A stretch of DNA of 64,000 nucleotides from CAZYSK01 sp964649415 (GCA_964649415.1 CAZYSK010000006.1:62001-126000); one strand, 5' to 3'; shown: positions 8,898 through 18,005, counted from the stretch's first letter. Notes: generated by a model not told the origin, from the letters alone. A program made the numbers and translations.

Positions 8898-10163
8898 CTA
8901 GCGATCCGCGAAATGACTCATCAGCCATAGCTGGGGATCGCGAAAGACCTCACGCAAGACAAGGCACAGAGCACCAGTGATTGGTGCCTCTTTTCCCAAC
9001 TGCGAGGGTAGGATCGAGATTTCGCGCGATTCCTTCGACAGACAGCGCTCGCGAACGACTGCTTCGATGGTATCGAACAGAAGATCGCCCGCCAGGCCGG
9101 CCTGCCCCCCGATGAGAATCGCCTCGGGATCGAGCGAGTGCATGAGGTTGATGACGCCGACGGCCAGCGCCTGGGACATACCCTGGATAGCGTCCAGAGC
9201 CACAGCGTCACCCTGCCGAGCCGCCCGGACGATCATCTCGAAGTTGAGAGCATCTAGATCCTCGCCCCCCCACTGTTCAACCAGGCTCTCTCGTCCGGCC
9301 TGGACCGTCTCGCGGACCTGGGTCACGATAGCCTGAGGAGCAGCGTAGAGCTCCAGGCATCCCACGTTTCCGCATCCGCATCGCGGTCCGTGGAGATCAA
9401 CCGTGGTGTGTCCAATCTCACCGCCCATATCGTGCTGCCCGTGATAGAGTTCGCCGTCGATGACGATGCCCCCACCGACGCCCGCGTCGGCCAGGATATA
9501 GACGAAAGTGTCCATCTCCCGGGCGACACCGAACCACTTCTCGGCCAGCGCGGACGCGGTGGCGTCGTTATCCAGAATCGTCCTCACCCCGGTTTCCTCC
9601 TCGACGATGCGCGCTAGAGGAACGTCGTTCCAACCGGGGAAATTCGGGACCGTGGTGAACACCCCTTCGCGCGGATCCAGAGGACCGGGTGCGCAGATAC
9701 CGATGCCGATGATTCTGTCCCGCGGCACATCGGCGTCCGAGATGAGCTCTCGAACCATCGTCAGCAAAGCGGGAACCGTGATCTCGACGGGTTCTGACAG
9801 GGAGGAGGATTCCGTTCTGCGGGATACTGCCGTTCCGAGGTTCAAGTCCGTGAGCCGGGCTGAGATCCACGACCGGGCCAGATAAACGCCCACGAGGAAG
9901 CCCCACTGAGCGTTGATCTGCAGGCGAGATGGTCGACGCCCGCCGGAGGAGGGGAGAAGGCCGCCCTCCTTGATCAGGCCTATGCGGATCAGCTCTTTGA
10001 CGATGTTCGTGACGGTGGAAGGCGTAAGGCCGGTCCGCCTCGCTAACTCGACGCGAGAGATCCCGCCGCTGGAGCGGATGTGCTCGAAAACGAGAGAGCG
10101 GTTGTCCAGTTTGACGTCTTGGATGTTTCTGCCCTGCTGATTGCCCGAGCTAAACCCGTCCAC
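8898..10163 (-). CDS. ROK family transcriptional repressor
   Basis: This 421-residue regulator combines an N-terminal winged helix-turn-helix (ISRVELARRTGLTPSTVTNI, residues about 35-54) with a ROK sugar-binding domain. The ROK zinc motif CGCGNVGCLE is present, and IGICAPGPLDPREG matches the sugar-kinase-fold nucleotide/phosphate region. Proteins of this type (XylR, NagC, Mlc) repress sugar operons until bound by the inducing sugar. It starts at GTG with AGAGG seven bases upstream. It heads the same-strand sugar uptake operon and lies just downstream of a palindromic operator and a consensus promoter, so autoregulation and control of the transporter genes are likely. Confidence 0.93.
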   Translation of the reverse strand: MDGFSSGNQQGRNIQDVKLDNRSLVFEHIRSSGGISRVELARRTGLTPSTVTNIVKELIRIGLIKEGGLLPSSGGRRPSRLQINAQWGFLVGVYLARSWISARLTDLNLGTAVSRRTESSSLSEPVEITVPALLTMVRELISDADVPRDRIIGIGICAPGPLDPREGVFTTVPNFPGWNDVPLARIVEEETGVRTILDNDATASALAEKWFGVAREMDTFVYILADAGVGGGIVIDGELYHGQHDMGGEIGHTTVDLHGPRCGCGNVGCLELYAAPQAIVTQVRETVQAGRESLVEQWGGEDLDALNFEMIVRAARQGDAVALDAIQGMSQALAVGVINLMHSLDPEAILIGGQAGLAGDLLFDTIEAVVRERCLSKESREISILPSQLGKEAPITGALCLVLREVFRDPQLWLMSHFADR

Positions 10164-10184
10164 AGCTAGACCTCTTACTTACTT

Positions 10185-10205
10185 ACTTTATTTAATGCAT
10201 AAACT
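10185..10205 (-). promoter_or_regulatory. Predicted ROK operator
   Basis: A 21-bp AT-rich imperfect palindrome (AGTTTAT on one arm, ATAAAGT on the other, read minus) lies directly downstream of the repressor gene's -10 box. Operators of XylR-type ROK proteins are AT-rich palindromes of this kind. Its position would block promoter clearance, which fits autorepression. Confidence 0.5.
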
Positions 10206-10234
10206 ATCATACCACATCCCCCTTCTCTTGTCAA
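10206..10234 (-). promoter_or_regulatory. Sigma-70 promoter of the ROK repressor and sugar operon
   Basis: On the minus strand the -35 box is TTGACA (10229-10234) and the -10 box TATGAT (10206-10211) with a 17-bp spacer. The GTG start of the repressor gene follows 43 bp downstream. This is close to the bacterial consensus. Confidence 0.78.
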
Positions 10235-10341
10235 GACCCGTTCGCCCACGTCTCACCGCACTTGCATTCCCCCCAGCAGTTCGGAGCCTTCGTCCCGGGG
10301 ACATCTTGTCTCAGTACACCCACCAATATCCCCGCTCTTCC

Positions 10342-10857
10342 CTATCCCTCCTCCTTGCGCCGTACCAGCCGCGCGATCCCCGCCACGACGTTCACAGCCG
10401 GTACCCGTTCCATGTACTGCCGGTACGCATCCCCAAACCGCTCCCCGTTGCGCCGGTCCGCCATCGGCAGGATGCCCACGTAGACGAGAATTACGCCAGC
10501 GATGCCGAGGACTGCAATCAGCCAGTGCTGCGTGACCAGCGGCAGCGCCAGGTTGATCAGCATGAAGGCGAGATACTGCGGATGGCGCACCACGCCGTAC
10601 ATACCGCTGTCCACCAGGACCGTAGTCCGCGTGTAGCTCTTGCCCTTCGCCACGCCTCCCTTCCTGCGCAGCTCGACGATGGGCCACCAGCCAAAGATGC
10701 ACGATAGCGCCCATAGAACCCAGCCCACGGCCTCCAGCGCGGCGGAGACAGCGCCGTCGTAACGGCACAGAGCAAACCTCAGCGCGATCTGCACCACCGT
10801 CAACAAGCCCCACACAACCCAGGCCACTCCCGCCAGCCCTCTCTTCCGATTCTCCAT
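10342..10857 (-). CDS. Isoprenylcysteine/phospholipid methyltransferase-like membrane protein
   Basis: This 171-residue membrane protein has about four hydrophobic segments and the ICMT/PEMT SAM-binding signature GMYGVVRHPQYLAFML followed by GERFGDAYRQYMERVP. In eukaryotes the family methylates isoprenylated cysteines or phospholipid head groups; bacterial substrates are mostly unknown. The ATG at 10857 is chosen because AAGGAG sits seven bases upstream; an upstream extension of 20 codons looks non-coding. It is one of three such genes in the window (see 37302 and 59006). Its neighbours give no clue to the substrate. Confidence 0.83.
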   Translation of the reverse strand: MENRKRGLAGVAWVVWGLLTVVQIALRFALCRYDGAVSAALEAVGWVLWALSCIFGWWPIVELRRKGGVAKGKSYTRTTVLVDSGMYGVVRHPQYLAFMLINLALPLVTQHWLIAVLGIAGVILVYVGILPMADRRNGERFGDAYRQYMERVPAVNVVAGIARLVRRKEEG

Positions 10858-11085
10858 GTCACCCGCTCCTTGTCCTAGCTTAGCAGCAGAACCGCCCACC
10901 GCACACACACATATCATAGCACAAGCGGAGATCTAGTAGCAAGGACCTGGCGGCGAACGGTTGGATTTAGGAGACGAACGGTTGATGAAAACGCGACTCG
11001 CAGCTAAAATACCGCTACGCGTCGAGAACACAGACATCTCACCTGGCTTCCACCAGATGCAACACACCTCCAAGGATGGACGACG

Positions 11086-12225
11086 ATGAGAAAACATATC
11101 CCGGCCCTGGTCCTGATCGCCATCCTGATGGGCGGCTGTGCCGGCACAGTTGAGACCCCGTGTCCAATCCCCCCGCCCCCCGTCCTGCGCCAGCCCGAGC
11201 CCGTTCACCTGCCCAAGGACCTGCCGACCGTCTGCACCGGCGGTGAGGTGATGCTGGATGCAGACACCGACGGCGTCCGGTTCGAGGGATGCAGTGTGCG
11301 CGTGAAACGCTCAGGCATCCACATCACCGGGAGCGAGTTCGTGCGCTCCCGCGTCTTCCTCGAAGCCGTGTCCGACGTGCTCCTTGCCGACAACGTCATC
11401 CACGACTACCCTGTGCATGAACAGGCGGCCGTCGTCATCGGCGACTCGCAGGACATCGTCCTGCGCCACAACCACATCCACGACAACGCCGTCGGGGTGG
11501 CAGTCGGTGGGAGCCACGGCATTCAGATCGAGGAAAACGTCTTCGAGAGCAACTACCAGCACAACGCGCTGGCCATCTACAGGAGCTCGGCCCAGGTCTC
11601 AGGCAATCTCTTCCGCTACAACTACCCTCACGGCATACTCGTTCACTTCGTGGCAGAGCACGGAGAAACGGCGATCTCCATCCACCACAACCTGTTCCTT
11701 ATGAACGTGGAGGACGCCATCAACTTCGAGGACTGGGCGGGTGCAAACGAGCAAAGCAGCATAAGCCACAACGTCATCAGCGGGACCAACTGGGCCGCCA
11801 TCAACGTCGAGTACAACTCCTGGGGAGCCAACATCCTGATCGACGGCAACCACATCAGCGGGAGCGGACATCCCATCGAGGAGTTTCCCCCAAGCCCGCT
11901 GGGTCCCAGCGTGTGGGGCGAGGGCTGGAGGCACGGCATCAAGCTGGAGGACTGCTCCGGCGTCTCAGTGAGGGGCAACGTGATCGTCGACAGTCGCGAG
12001 AACGGCATCGACGTCCGAAACTGCCGGGACGTGACGCTCCAGGGCAACACGGTGACCGGGAACGAGATCGGTCTGTCTATCGGCGGCCCCAGGCAGGAGT
12101 CCTTCACCCGCGATGTGTCCCCTCTTTCCGAGGAGAACGCCGGCCCCTCCGCCGTGGTCTGCGAGGACAACTGCTTCTTCGAGAACCAGGAGAACGTCCG
12201 CGAGGCAACGGAGGGAGTTGACTGA
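11086..12225 (+). CDS. Right-handed beta-helix repeat lipoprotein
   Basis: The 379-residue product has a lipoprotein signal ending in ILMGGC, a short proline-rich spacer, and then repeated 20-25-residue rungs with N-rich turns (NVIHDYPVHE, NHIHDNAVGV, NVFESNYQHN, NTVTGNEIGL) typical of NosD/pectate-lyase-type parallel beta-helices. Such proteins bind or cleave polysaccharides, or simply act as surface scaffolds; no catalytic site is evident here. It would be anchored on the outer face of the membrane. The adjacent minus-strand sequence immediately after its stop is a broken hydrolase gene, suggesting a recombination boundary. Confidence 0.85.
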   Translation: MRKHIPALVLIAILMGGCAGTVETPCPIPPPPVLRQPEPVHLPKDLPTVCTGGEVMLDADTDGVRFEGCSVRVKRSGIHITGSEFVRSRVFLEAVSDVLLADNVIHDYPVHEQAAVVIGDSQDIVLRHNHIHDNAVGVAVGGSHGIQIEENVFESNYQHNALAIYRSSAQVSGNLFRYNYPHGILVHFVAEHGETAISIHHNLFLMNVEDAINFEDWAGANEQSSISHNVISGTNWAAINVEYNSWGANILIDGNHISGSGHPIEEFPPSPLGPSVWGEGWRHGIKLEDCSGVSVRGNVIVDSRENGIDVRNCRDVTLQGNTVTGNEIGLSIGGPRQESFTRDVSPLSEENAGPSAVVCEDNCFFENQENVREATEGVD

Positions 12226-12339
12226 TCCCATCACGATGGGAGTCCCGTCGAGCCCACGGATCTCCTGCTCCAGATCGTCGGCGAAGTCCACCAGGCTGGT
12301 GATCCCCAGTCGGGGATCGGGTTCCTCGCTCGGATCCAT
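12226..12339 (-). pseudogene. Remnant of an alpha/beta hydrolase gene
   Basis: Read minus, this stretch gives about 38 residues, including GITSLVDFADDLEQEIR and LDGTPIVMG. That is the segment normally found just before the GHSMGG nucleophile elbow of alpha/beta hydrolases. The similarity stops exactly where the beta-helix gene's stop codon begins, so the catalytic part has been lost. The segment upstream (12340-12495) shows no hydrolase N-terminus. Confidence 0.5.
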
Positions 12340-12495
12340 ATCGTGATCACGATCGTCTCAGTCACGGTCCTCCTCCTCTCGCCCCAGCGGGCAAATCGGC
12401 TCTCGGTTGGTCACCGAGTACACAAAAACAGCCGACCACCTGCGAGGATTGCTCCCCGGGCAGGGGGCGGCTGTCGTAAACCTGTGATACGGCCC

Positions 12496-13800
12496 TCATG
12501 CCCCCGGATTCACCACCCGTCCGACGAACAGGATAGCGCCGGTCTGTACGTCCCGGACGAAGAAGAGGAAAGGATGATCCACCGTGACCTCGATGGGTTC
12601 CGCCACCGCCGCCTTCAACTGCATCACCACGGCCGTGGCCGCGGCCGCTTCTGTACCTGCCTCGTCCACGGAGACGAATGCCTTGTGCACGACGTCCTTG
12701 ACGAACAAATCGCGGGTCCCATCCATCCCGGAGAAGTCCGCGTTCATGGAGAAGGCATCGGGCATGCCCATCGCGGTGAGGGCATCGACCAGGCTGAAGT
12801 CCGACTCGACCTCAAACTTGGGCATAGTCAGGGCGACTTCCCCATAATTGAGGTTGTCCAGTATAGCGTCCATCTGCTCGGCGTCGAGCGCGTCCTCAAA
12901 CGCTTCAAACTCGCCCGCCTGCGGCAGCAAGATGAGCATCGCCAGTTTCTGGCCGTCGTACGGCAGCTCGACCGCCCGGTAGGTCTGACCCTCCGCGTAC
13001 CCGAAGGACGCCGTATGCCGCATCATCGGCACGCTGACCTCACCGCCGTCGAGCAGGTAGAACGCGCCATCCTCAGTCAGGCGTTCTTCGAAGGGCTCGG
13101 CCCACGCGGCGTTGAAGTAGATGGCGTTGGTCAGGACGAGCCGAGTGAGTTCGTTGATGATGCCCTGTGGAATCAGGTCCTCGATCCGGCCCTCCGTCTG
13201 ATCTTCGACCCAATCGTTGATCGTGACGCGGGACTCCTCGGGCGCGCCCGCGAAGTCCACGAGCTGCAACCCGGCCCCGTAGTTCGTCGCCAGCATGTCT
13301 AGGAACGCATCCAGGAACTCGTATCCCTCCTGTCCCCAGATCCGGTTGACGATGTGCAGGTGGAAGCCCTCGCCATCCGCGCCCTCGGCTCCCTTCCCGC
13401 GGCTCGCCAGCGTCAGATCCAGCTTGTTGAAGGCCGGGTGCAGTCGCTCCTGCGGCATCGCGAAGTGCAAGACGCTCGCCATCTGCTGCTCCGTCTGCCC
13501 CCGCGCCCCGGCGTACGTCATCGCCAGCGCTAGCGAGATGCTATAGGGAGAGTAGAACAGGTTGTCGTCTTGGTTCTCCTGCCCGAAAACGCGGTATAGG
13601 TCAAGGGCGAACGCTGTGTTGCCATCCACCAGGCGCGCCAGGTCGCCGGTTGGCACATCGGGCGCGGTCACCCGTGACCTGTCCGACTGCACGGCCTGGC
13701 CTGGCGGCCGGTCGTCAACAGGAGATCCGCCTGGACCGCCACATCCCACCAGGCCCGCCAGTACAGCCAAGATGAGCATGCACTGTAGTATGCTTTTCAT
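12496..13800 (-). CDS. Serpin-family protease inhibitor, lipoprotein
   Basis: This 434-residue surface lipoprotein (signal ending LAGLVGCG) carries a complete serpin fold. Visible family motifs include NLFYSPYSISLALAMTYAGA, RLVLTNAIYFNAAW and the C-terminal HPFLFFVRD with GAILFVGRVVNP. The reactive-centre hinge EAGTEAAAATAVV is intact with small residues at P14-P9, which is the hallmark of inhibitory serpins. Counting from Glu380 as P17 places Lys396 at P1, predicting trypsin-like targets. Serpins trap serine proteases irreversibly. It may protect the cell surface from its own or neighbouring proteases. It starts at ATG after a GGAGG-like site and stands alone between unrelated genes. Confidence 0.95.
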   Translation of the reverse strand: MKSILQCMLILAVLAGLVGCGGPGGSPVDDRPPGQAVQSDRSRVTAPDVPTGDLARLVDGNTAFALDLYRVFGQENQDDNLFYSPYSISLALAMTYAGARGQTEQQMASVLHFAMPQERLHPAFNKLDLTLASRGKGAEGADGEGFHLHIVNRIWGQEGYEFLDAFLDMLATNYGAGLQLVDFAGAPEESRVTINDWVEDQTEGRIEDLIPQGIINELTRLVLTNAIYFNAAWAEPFEERLTEDGAFYLLDGGEVSVPMMRHTASFGYAEGQTYRAVELPYDGQKLAMLILLPQAGEFEAFEDALDAEQMDAILDNLNYGEVALTMPKFEVESDFSLVDALTAMGMPDAFSMNADFSGMDGTRDLFVKDVVHKAFVSVDEAGTEAAAATAVVMQLKAAVAEPIEVTVDHPFLFFVRDVQTGAILFVGRVVNPGA

Positions 13801-13926
13801 CCGACTTGCCTCCTCTTGCTGCTCTTGCCTGCGGCGGCCGTCAAGTCGGCGCCGCTATGCCCTACACGTTCTAGACGGGTCGGAGGCTGAGAAAGTTCCA
13901 CGGGCCTGGTGGGTTCGTCGACGCGG

Positions 13927-14508
13927 TTACTCCTCCTGTCCCACGATGATCGTGATGTAAGTCATTCCCTCGTCGGTTTCCGCAATCACGATCGTCGCCC
14001 CGAGTCCCTCGTTCTCCTTGACCCAAACGCTCATGTGCGCCTCGGCCGTCGGCATCTCCACGATCTTCTCCCAGCCCCTGTTGGGCATCTCGGCCAGGTA
14101 GAAATCGGACACTTTCGCTCGCTCATCGCTCGTCTCGTAGTTCCAGAACTCGGTCAGGGCATAGTCCCCCTCATCCGCCCCGAACGGAGGGGTTATCTGC
14201 TCCAACGTCTCACTGGCTCCCGGATAGACGGGGATGTCGCCGTAGATCGCGCCCGCTGAGCCCCCGCCCTCGACGGGTTCCGGCTCAGGCGCCTCTTCCT
14301 CGGCCGATTCTTCCTCAGGGGCTTCCGCTTCAGGGGCTGCAGGGGCCTCCGGCAGGGGAGTGGACGTCTCATCCTCGGACTCGACGGCAGGCAGAGGCAG
14401 TTCCACCCCATCCCCACCTACGAGATCGCCGATCGCGCCACACGGGCCACAGGCCAACGTGGTCAGGGCCAGGACGGCGAAGGCTACCAACAGGGTTCTA
14501 TATTTCAT
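13927..14508 (-). CDS. Lipoprotein with acidic linker, unknown function
   Basis: The 193-residue protein has a lipoprotein signal ending in LTTLACG, an Ala/Glu/Pro-rich linker (about residues 45-85) and a compact C-terminal domain of about 100 residues (IPVYPGASE... through YITIIVGQEE). The C-terminal part alternates short strands and resembles small beta-rich extracytoplasmic domains seen in other predicted Chloroflexota lipoproteins, but I do not recognise a named family. It lies 62 bp downstream of the VIT1-like gene on the same strand and may share its promoter. The ATG is preceded by AAGGAG. Confidence 0.75.
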   Translation of the reverse strand: MKYRTLLVAFAVLALTTLACGPCGAIGDLVGGDGVELPLPAVESEDETSTPLPEAPAAPEAEAPEEESAEEEAPEPEPVEGGGSAGAIYGDIPVYPGASETLEQITPPFGADEGDYALTEFWNYETSDERAKVSDFYLAEMPNRGWEKIVEMPTAEAHMSVWVKENEGLGATIVIAETDEGMTYITIIVGQEE

Positions 14509-14570
14509 CTCATTTTCTCCTTGTATAGCTATCTATGTGATCTGTCTATCGATCCGCGTCTAGACACGAA

Positions 14571-15443
14571 CTAGACATCGACACCCAGGAAAGTGCGAAT
14601 GAGAAAGCCAATGAAGAAGCTCAGTGCTGCCACGCCGAGGCTCAATCCGCTCATTTCAAGGAAACGTCTCTTGAACGGCACGTCCTTGGCTACGGAGACG
14701 TAGTAGTTGAAGAAGCCGATGATCGACACGGCAGCGATCAGCGTACAGGCCAGGCAGACGTAGAAGTTCTCCAGCACCAGGTACGGAAGGATCAGGAAAA
14801 ACACGGTCACGACGTAGGCCCCGCCCGTGTATATCGAGGCCCGGACGGGGTTCTTGGTGGTTTCCTCCGACTGCGTGGACAGGTATTCCGACGCCCCCAT
14901 AGACAGAGCCGCGGCGATGCCCGTGATCAAACCGGTCAGCGCGATGAGACGGGTATTCTGAAGCGCAAACGTGAGGCCAGCCAGCGCGCCCGTCAGCTCC
15001 ACGAGCGCGTCGTTCAGACCCAGCACGATGGAGCCTGTATAGCGCAGCATCTCCTCGTCGAGTAGCGCGAGCAACGCGTCCTCGTGCTCGTTCTCATCGC
15101 GGGCGATGGCCTCCGCCTCCGGTATCGCCTCCTGCAACTGCGCGTAGTTCTCCTGCGCGCTTTCCTCGCCCTTCTCCATGAGCTTGACCCCAAACGTGAA
15201 CCCAAGCACCCGGCTGATCAAGTAGTACTTCCAAATCTTCAGCCGCTGGGGCTTCACGTCCTGCTGGGTGTACTCTCGCCACTCGTGGTAGTGCCGGAGT
15301 TCGTCGTTCGCTATCTCCTCGAGGACACGCCTGTTCTCAGGAGACTTGACGGTCCGAGCAAGCTTATTGTAGATGTGGTGCTCCGTAATCTCGTTTCTCT
15401 CGTAAATCAGCAGTTGCGCTTGGATGTCCCGACTGATTTCCAT
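14571..15443 (-). CDS. Erythrin-VIT1 type iron/manganese transporter-like protein
   Basis: The 290-residue protein fuses a ferritin-like helical domain to a VIT1/CCC1 membrane domain. In the N-terminal part, EITEHHIYNKL, NDELRHYHEW and DENEHEDALLALLDEE supply the Glu/His ligands of a di-iron centre. From about residue 135 onward there are five hydrophobic segments with GSIVLGLNDALVELTGALAG and SMGASEYLSTQ, the metal-handling signature of the VIT1 family. Related bacterial proteins (MbfA) export ferrous iron and protect against peroxide. It would sit in the cytoplasmic membrane with the ferritin-like domain inside. A good promoter lies immediately upstream. Confidence 0.92.
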   Translation of the reverse strand: MEISRDIQAQLLIYERNEITEHHIYNKLARTVKSPENRRVLEEIANDELRHYHEWREYTQQDVKPQRLKIWKYYLISRVLGFTFGVKLMEKGEESAQENYAQLQEAIPEAEAIARDENEHEDALLALLDEEMLRYTGSIVLGLNDALVELTGALAGLTFALQNTRLIALTGLITGIAAALSMGASEYLSTQSEETTKNPVRASIYTGGAYVVTVFFLILPYLVLENFYVCLACTLIAAVSIIGFFNYYVSVAKDVPFKRRFLEMSGLSLGVAALSFFIGFLIRTFLGVDV

Positions 15444-15478
15444 GACCGTGGTTCCTCCCCTTACGGAATGGTCGGGGT

Positions 15479-15507
15479 ATTATACTTCAACCACCTCAAG
15501 GGAACAA
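15479..15507 (-). promoter_or_regulatory. Promoter of the VIT1-like gene
   Basis: On the minus strand there is a TATAAT -10 box (15479-15484) and TTGTTC -35 box (15502-15507) with 17 bp between them. The gene starts 36 bp downstream. Confidence 0.6.
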
Positions 15508-15724
15508 CCTGCGGCTGGGCCCCCCCGTGTTCCGCGTAGGGATGAGGGGACAGGAAGAACACAGGACCGTATCGCAGGCAGGACCGTCCCGCGGATTCCG
15601 ATTCGCACAGGCACAGAGAAGAGATTTGGTGTATAATTCCCCGGGAGAGGGCGACACAGGCGCGCTCTGGATCGTGCGCGGAGACAGTACGCGGGAAGCA
15701 CGCAGCGGAAGGAGAAGAGGCGTC

Positions 15725-16774
15725 ATGGCATCACACACGGGCGAAGCGAAGCGGTTGCTGTTGATGGGCTGTGGAAGCGTGGGCGGGGTGATCGCTGGAG
15801 GGCTGCTACGCGCCGGCCACGACGTCACGGTGGTCACGCACAACGAGAACATCAGCCGGGCGATCAACGCAGATGGCCTGCGCATCATCACGCCGGACGG
15901 CCGGTGGACCGTGCCCACCACCGCGCGCACCCATCTGGACGAGGTCCCAGGGCCGTTCGACGCCGTGTACCTGGCGATGAAGGGCAGCGATGCGTCGCAA
16001 GCCGCGCGCGACGTGGCGGGATACCTGGCACCCGAGGGTTACGTACTCACGCTCCAGAATGGCGTGGTTGAGGATCGCGTGGGCGCGATCCTAGGCCGGG
16101 AGCGCGTGATTGGCGCGCTGGTCGGTTGGGGCGCGACGATGCACACGCCGGGCGTCTGCGAGATGACCTCGCGCGGAGAATTGGTCGTCGGGGAACTGGA
16201 TGGCCGGGTGACCCCGCGCGTGCAGCAGATCAAGGCCACGCTGGACGCAGTAGCGCCGACGACCGCATCGAGCAACATCTACGGCGTGCTGTGGAGCAAG
16301 CTGGCGATCAACTGCGTCGTCGCGACGCTGGGAGCGGTGACCGGGCAACTGCTGGGCACCATGCTCAGGCGCCGCACCGTCCGGCGCATCGCTCTGGCGA
16401 CCGTCAGCGAGGTGGTGGACGTGGCGCAGGCGCACGGCATCACGATGGAACCGGTGGGCGGCACCCTGGACATCCACCGGCTCTACCTGCCTCCCGACCG
16501 TCGGACGGGCGGCTTGGGGCTCGATCTGTTGAGCAGACATGCCATCATGCTGGCCGTGGGGATCAAGTTCCGCCGCCTCAAATCCTCCATGTTGCAGAGC
16601 ATTGAGCGAGGCCGCTCGGCCGAGATCGACTTCATCAACGGCTACGCGGTCGAGCGGGGCCAGGAGAAAGGCGTGCCGACGCCGGTCAATACGGCGCTGG
16701 TGGCGCTGGTGCGAGAGATCGAGGCGGGCACGCGGCCCATCAGCCCCCACAACCTCGACGGGTTGCTGCATTGA
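15725..16774 (+). CDS. 2-dehydropantoate 2-reductase family protein (PanE/ApbA-like)
   Basis: This 349-residue NADPH-dependent reductase begins with the dinucleotide-binding loop MGCGSVGGVIAGGLL. It continues with the family's central LQNGVVEDRVGAILGRE and the C-terminal helical domain including LWSKLAINCVVATLG, where the conserved Lys of LWSKLAIN is the expected catalytic lysine. The classical enzyme makes pantoate for coenzyme A; many paralogues act on other 2-keto acids, and no other pantothenate gene is nearby. The ATG at 15725 with AAGGAG nine bases upstream is chosen over the longer open frame from 15527, whose first 66 codons look non-coding. The radical SAM gene follows after 42 bp. 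Confidence 0.88.
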   Translation: MASHTGEAKRLLLMGCGSVGGVIAGGLLRAGHDVTVVTHNENISRAINADGLRIITPDGRWTVPTTARTHLDEVPGPFDAVYLAMKGSDASQAARDVAGYLAPEGYVLTLQNGVVEDRVGAILGRERVIGALVGWGATMHTPGVCEMTSRGELVVGELDGRVTPRVQQIKATLDAVAPTTASSNIYGVLWSKLAINCVVATLGAVTGQLLGTMLRRRTVRRIALATVSEVVDVAQAHGITMEPVGGTLDIHRLYLPPDRRTGGLGLDLLSRHAIMLAVGIKFRRLKSSMLQSIERGRSAEIDFINGYAVERGQEKGVPTPVNTALVALVREIEAGTRPISPHNLDGLLH

Positions 16775-16816
16775 GGCAGAAGCGGCGTCTTCTTGGGCGA
16801 ACTTGAAGGGAATGAG

Positions 16817-17926
16817 ATGAACGCGGATAATGCGAACCCCATGCCGGCAGGATTGCCGTCGTCGACCGCTTACGGTCGGGCCACTGATCGCATGTCAGGT
16901 CGTGCGGCCAGAGCAAGAGTACCACGGCCGATCTCGGGAGGCATCCTCCTGTCCTACAAGTGCTCCGCCGAATGCCGGCATTGCATGTACGCCTGCTCGC
17001 CCAAGTGGAAGGGCGACTGGATCACCACGGAGGACCTGGAGGAGATCCTGTCCCTGCTTGCGGGCCGGATCGCGCCCAGCCCCTGGGGCGAGCGCGCGAT
17101 CAGCCTCAACCATGGGCTCCACTTCACCGGCGGGGAGCCCTTCCTGAACTTCGAGCGCTTGCTCCAGGCGGTGGAGATGGCCGAGCAACTGGCGATCCCA
17201 TCCACCTTCGTCGAGACGAACTGCTCCTGGTGCCGCAGCGACAAGCAAGCCAGGTACAGGCTAGAGTGCCTCAAGGCGGCCGGGTTGAAAGGCATCCTCA
17301 TCTCGGTCAACCCCTTCTACGCCGAATACGTGCCCTTCGAGAGAACGGAACGTTGCATCCGCGTTAGCGAAAAGGTTTTCGGCAGAAACGTCGTGGTCTA
17401 TCAGTTGGCCTACTACCGCCGCTTTAGGGAGTTGGGCATCAAGGAGAAATTGCCGATTGAGGACTACATGGCGCTGACGGAGGGCGAGCACCTGGCGGAC
17501 CTGGTGGAGCTCTTCCTGACGGGCCGGGCCGCCCGCCAGCTACGGCACCTCTACCCCAGCCGCCCGGCGCGCGTCTTCTTCCACGAGCCCTGCCGACCTA
17601 CGTTCCTGAGAAACTGGCACAACCATTTCGACAACTACGGCAACTTCATGCCGGGCTACTGTGGCGGCATCTCGCTGGGCCGCTGGAGCGAACTGGACAC
17701 GCTGGAGGAAGAAGGAATAGACCTGGACACACACCCAATCCTGAGGTTCCTAATCGCTGACGACATGCGGGGGCTCTTCCGCTTCGCGAGGGATTTCGGC
17801 TACCAGGAGTCCGATGAAGGCTACGTCTCGAAATGCGACTTATGTCTCGACATCCGAAGACACCTGGCCTCCAAGGCGGACTTCGAGGAACTCAAGCCCG
17901 CGCAGTTCTACACGCACTTGGAGTAA
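16817..17926 (+). CDS. Radical SAM protein
   Basis: The 369-residue protein contains the radical SAM cluster motif CSAECRHC (Cys49, Cys53, Cys56), which binds [4Fe-4S] and S-adenosylmethionine, followed by the GGEPFLNF strand. Additional cysteines (NCSWC in the middle, CGG and CDLC near the C-terminus) may hold an auxiliary cluster. The ATG at 16817 after GAAGGGAATGAG is preferred to a TTG eight codons upstream. Downstream on the same strand is an unrecognised helical protein, and beyond it a convergent DUF166 gene. The substrate is unknown; the arrangement suggests a modification or cofactor reaction rather than primary metabolism. Confidence 0.87.
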   Translation: MNADNANPMPAGLPSSTAYGRATDRMSGRAARARVPRPISGGILLSYKCSAECRHCMYACSPKWKGDWITTEDLEEILSLLAGRIAPSPWGERAISLNHGLHFTGGEPFLNFERLLQAVEMAEQLAIPSTFVETNCSWCRSDKQARYRLECLKAAGLKGILISVNPFYAEYVPFERTERCIRVSEKVFGRNVVVYQLAYYRRFRELGIKEKLPIEDYMALTEGEHLADLVELFLTGRAARQLRHLYPSRPARVFFHEPCRPTFLRNWHNHFDNYGNFMPGYCGGISLGRWSELDTLEEEGIDLDTHPILRFLIADDMRGLFRFARDFGYQESDEGYVSKCDLCLDIRRHLASKADFEELKPAQFYTHLE

Positions 17927-18005
17927 GTGCGGACGTTGCGGGCGGAATGCCGGCAGGGATGCCGGCGGTCCATTGATTCCGACCGTCTGCGATCGGCTGC
18001 ATCCG

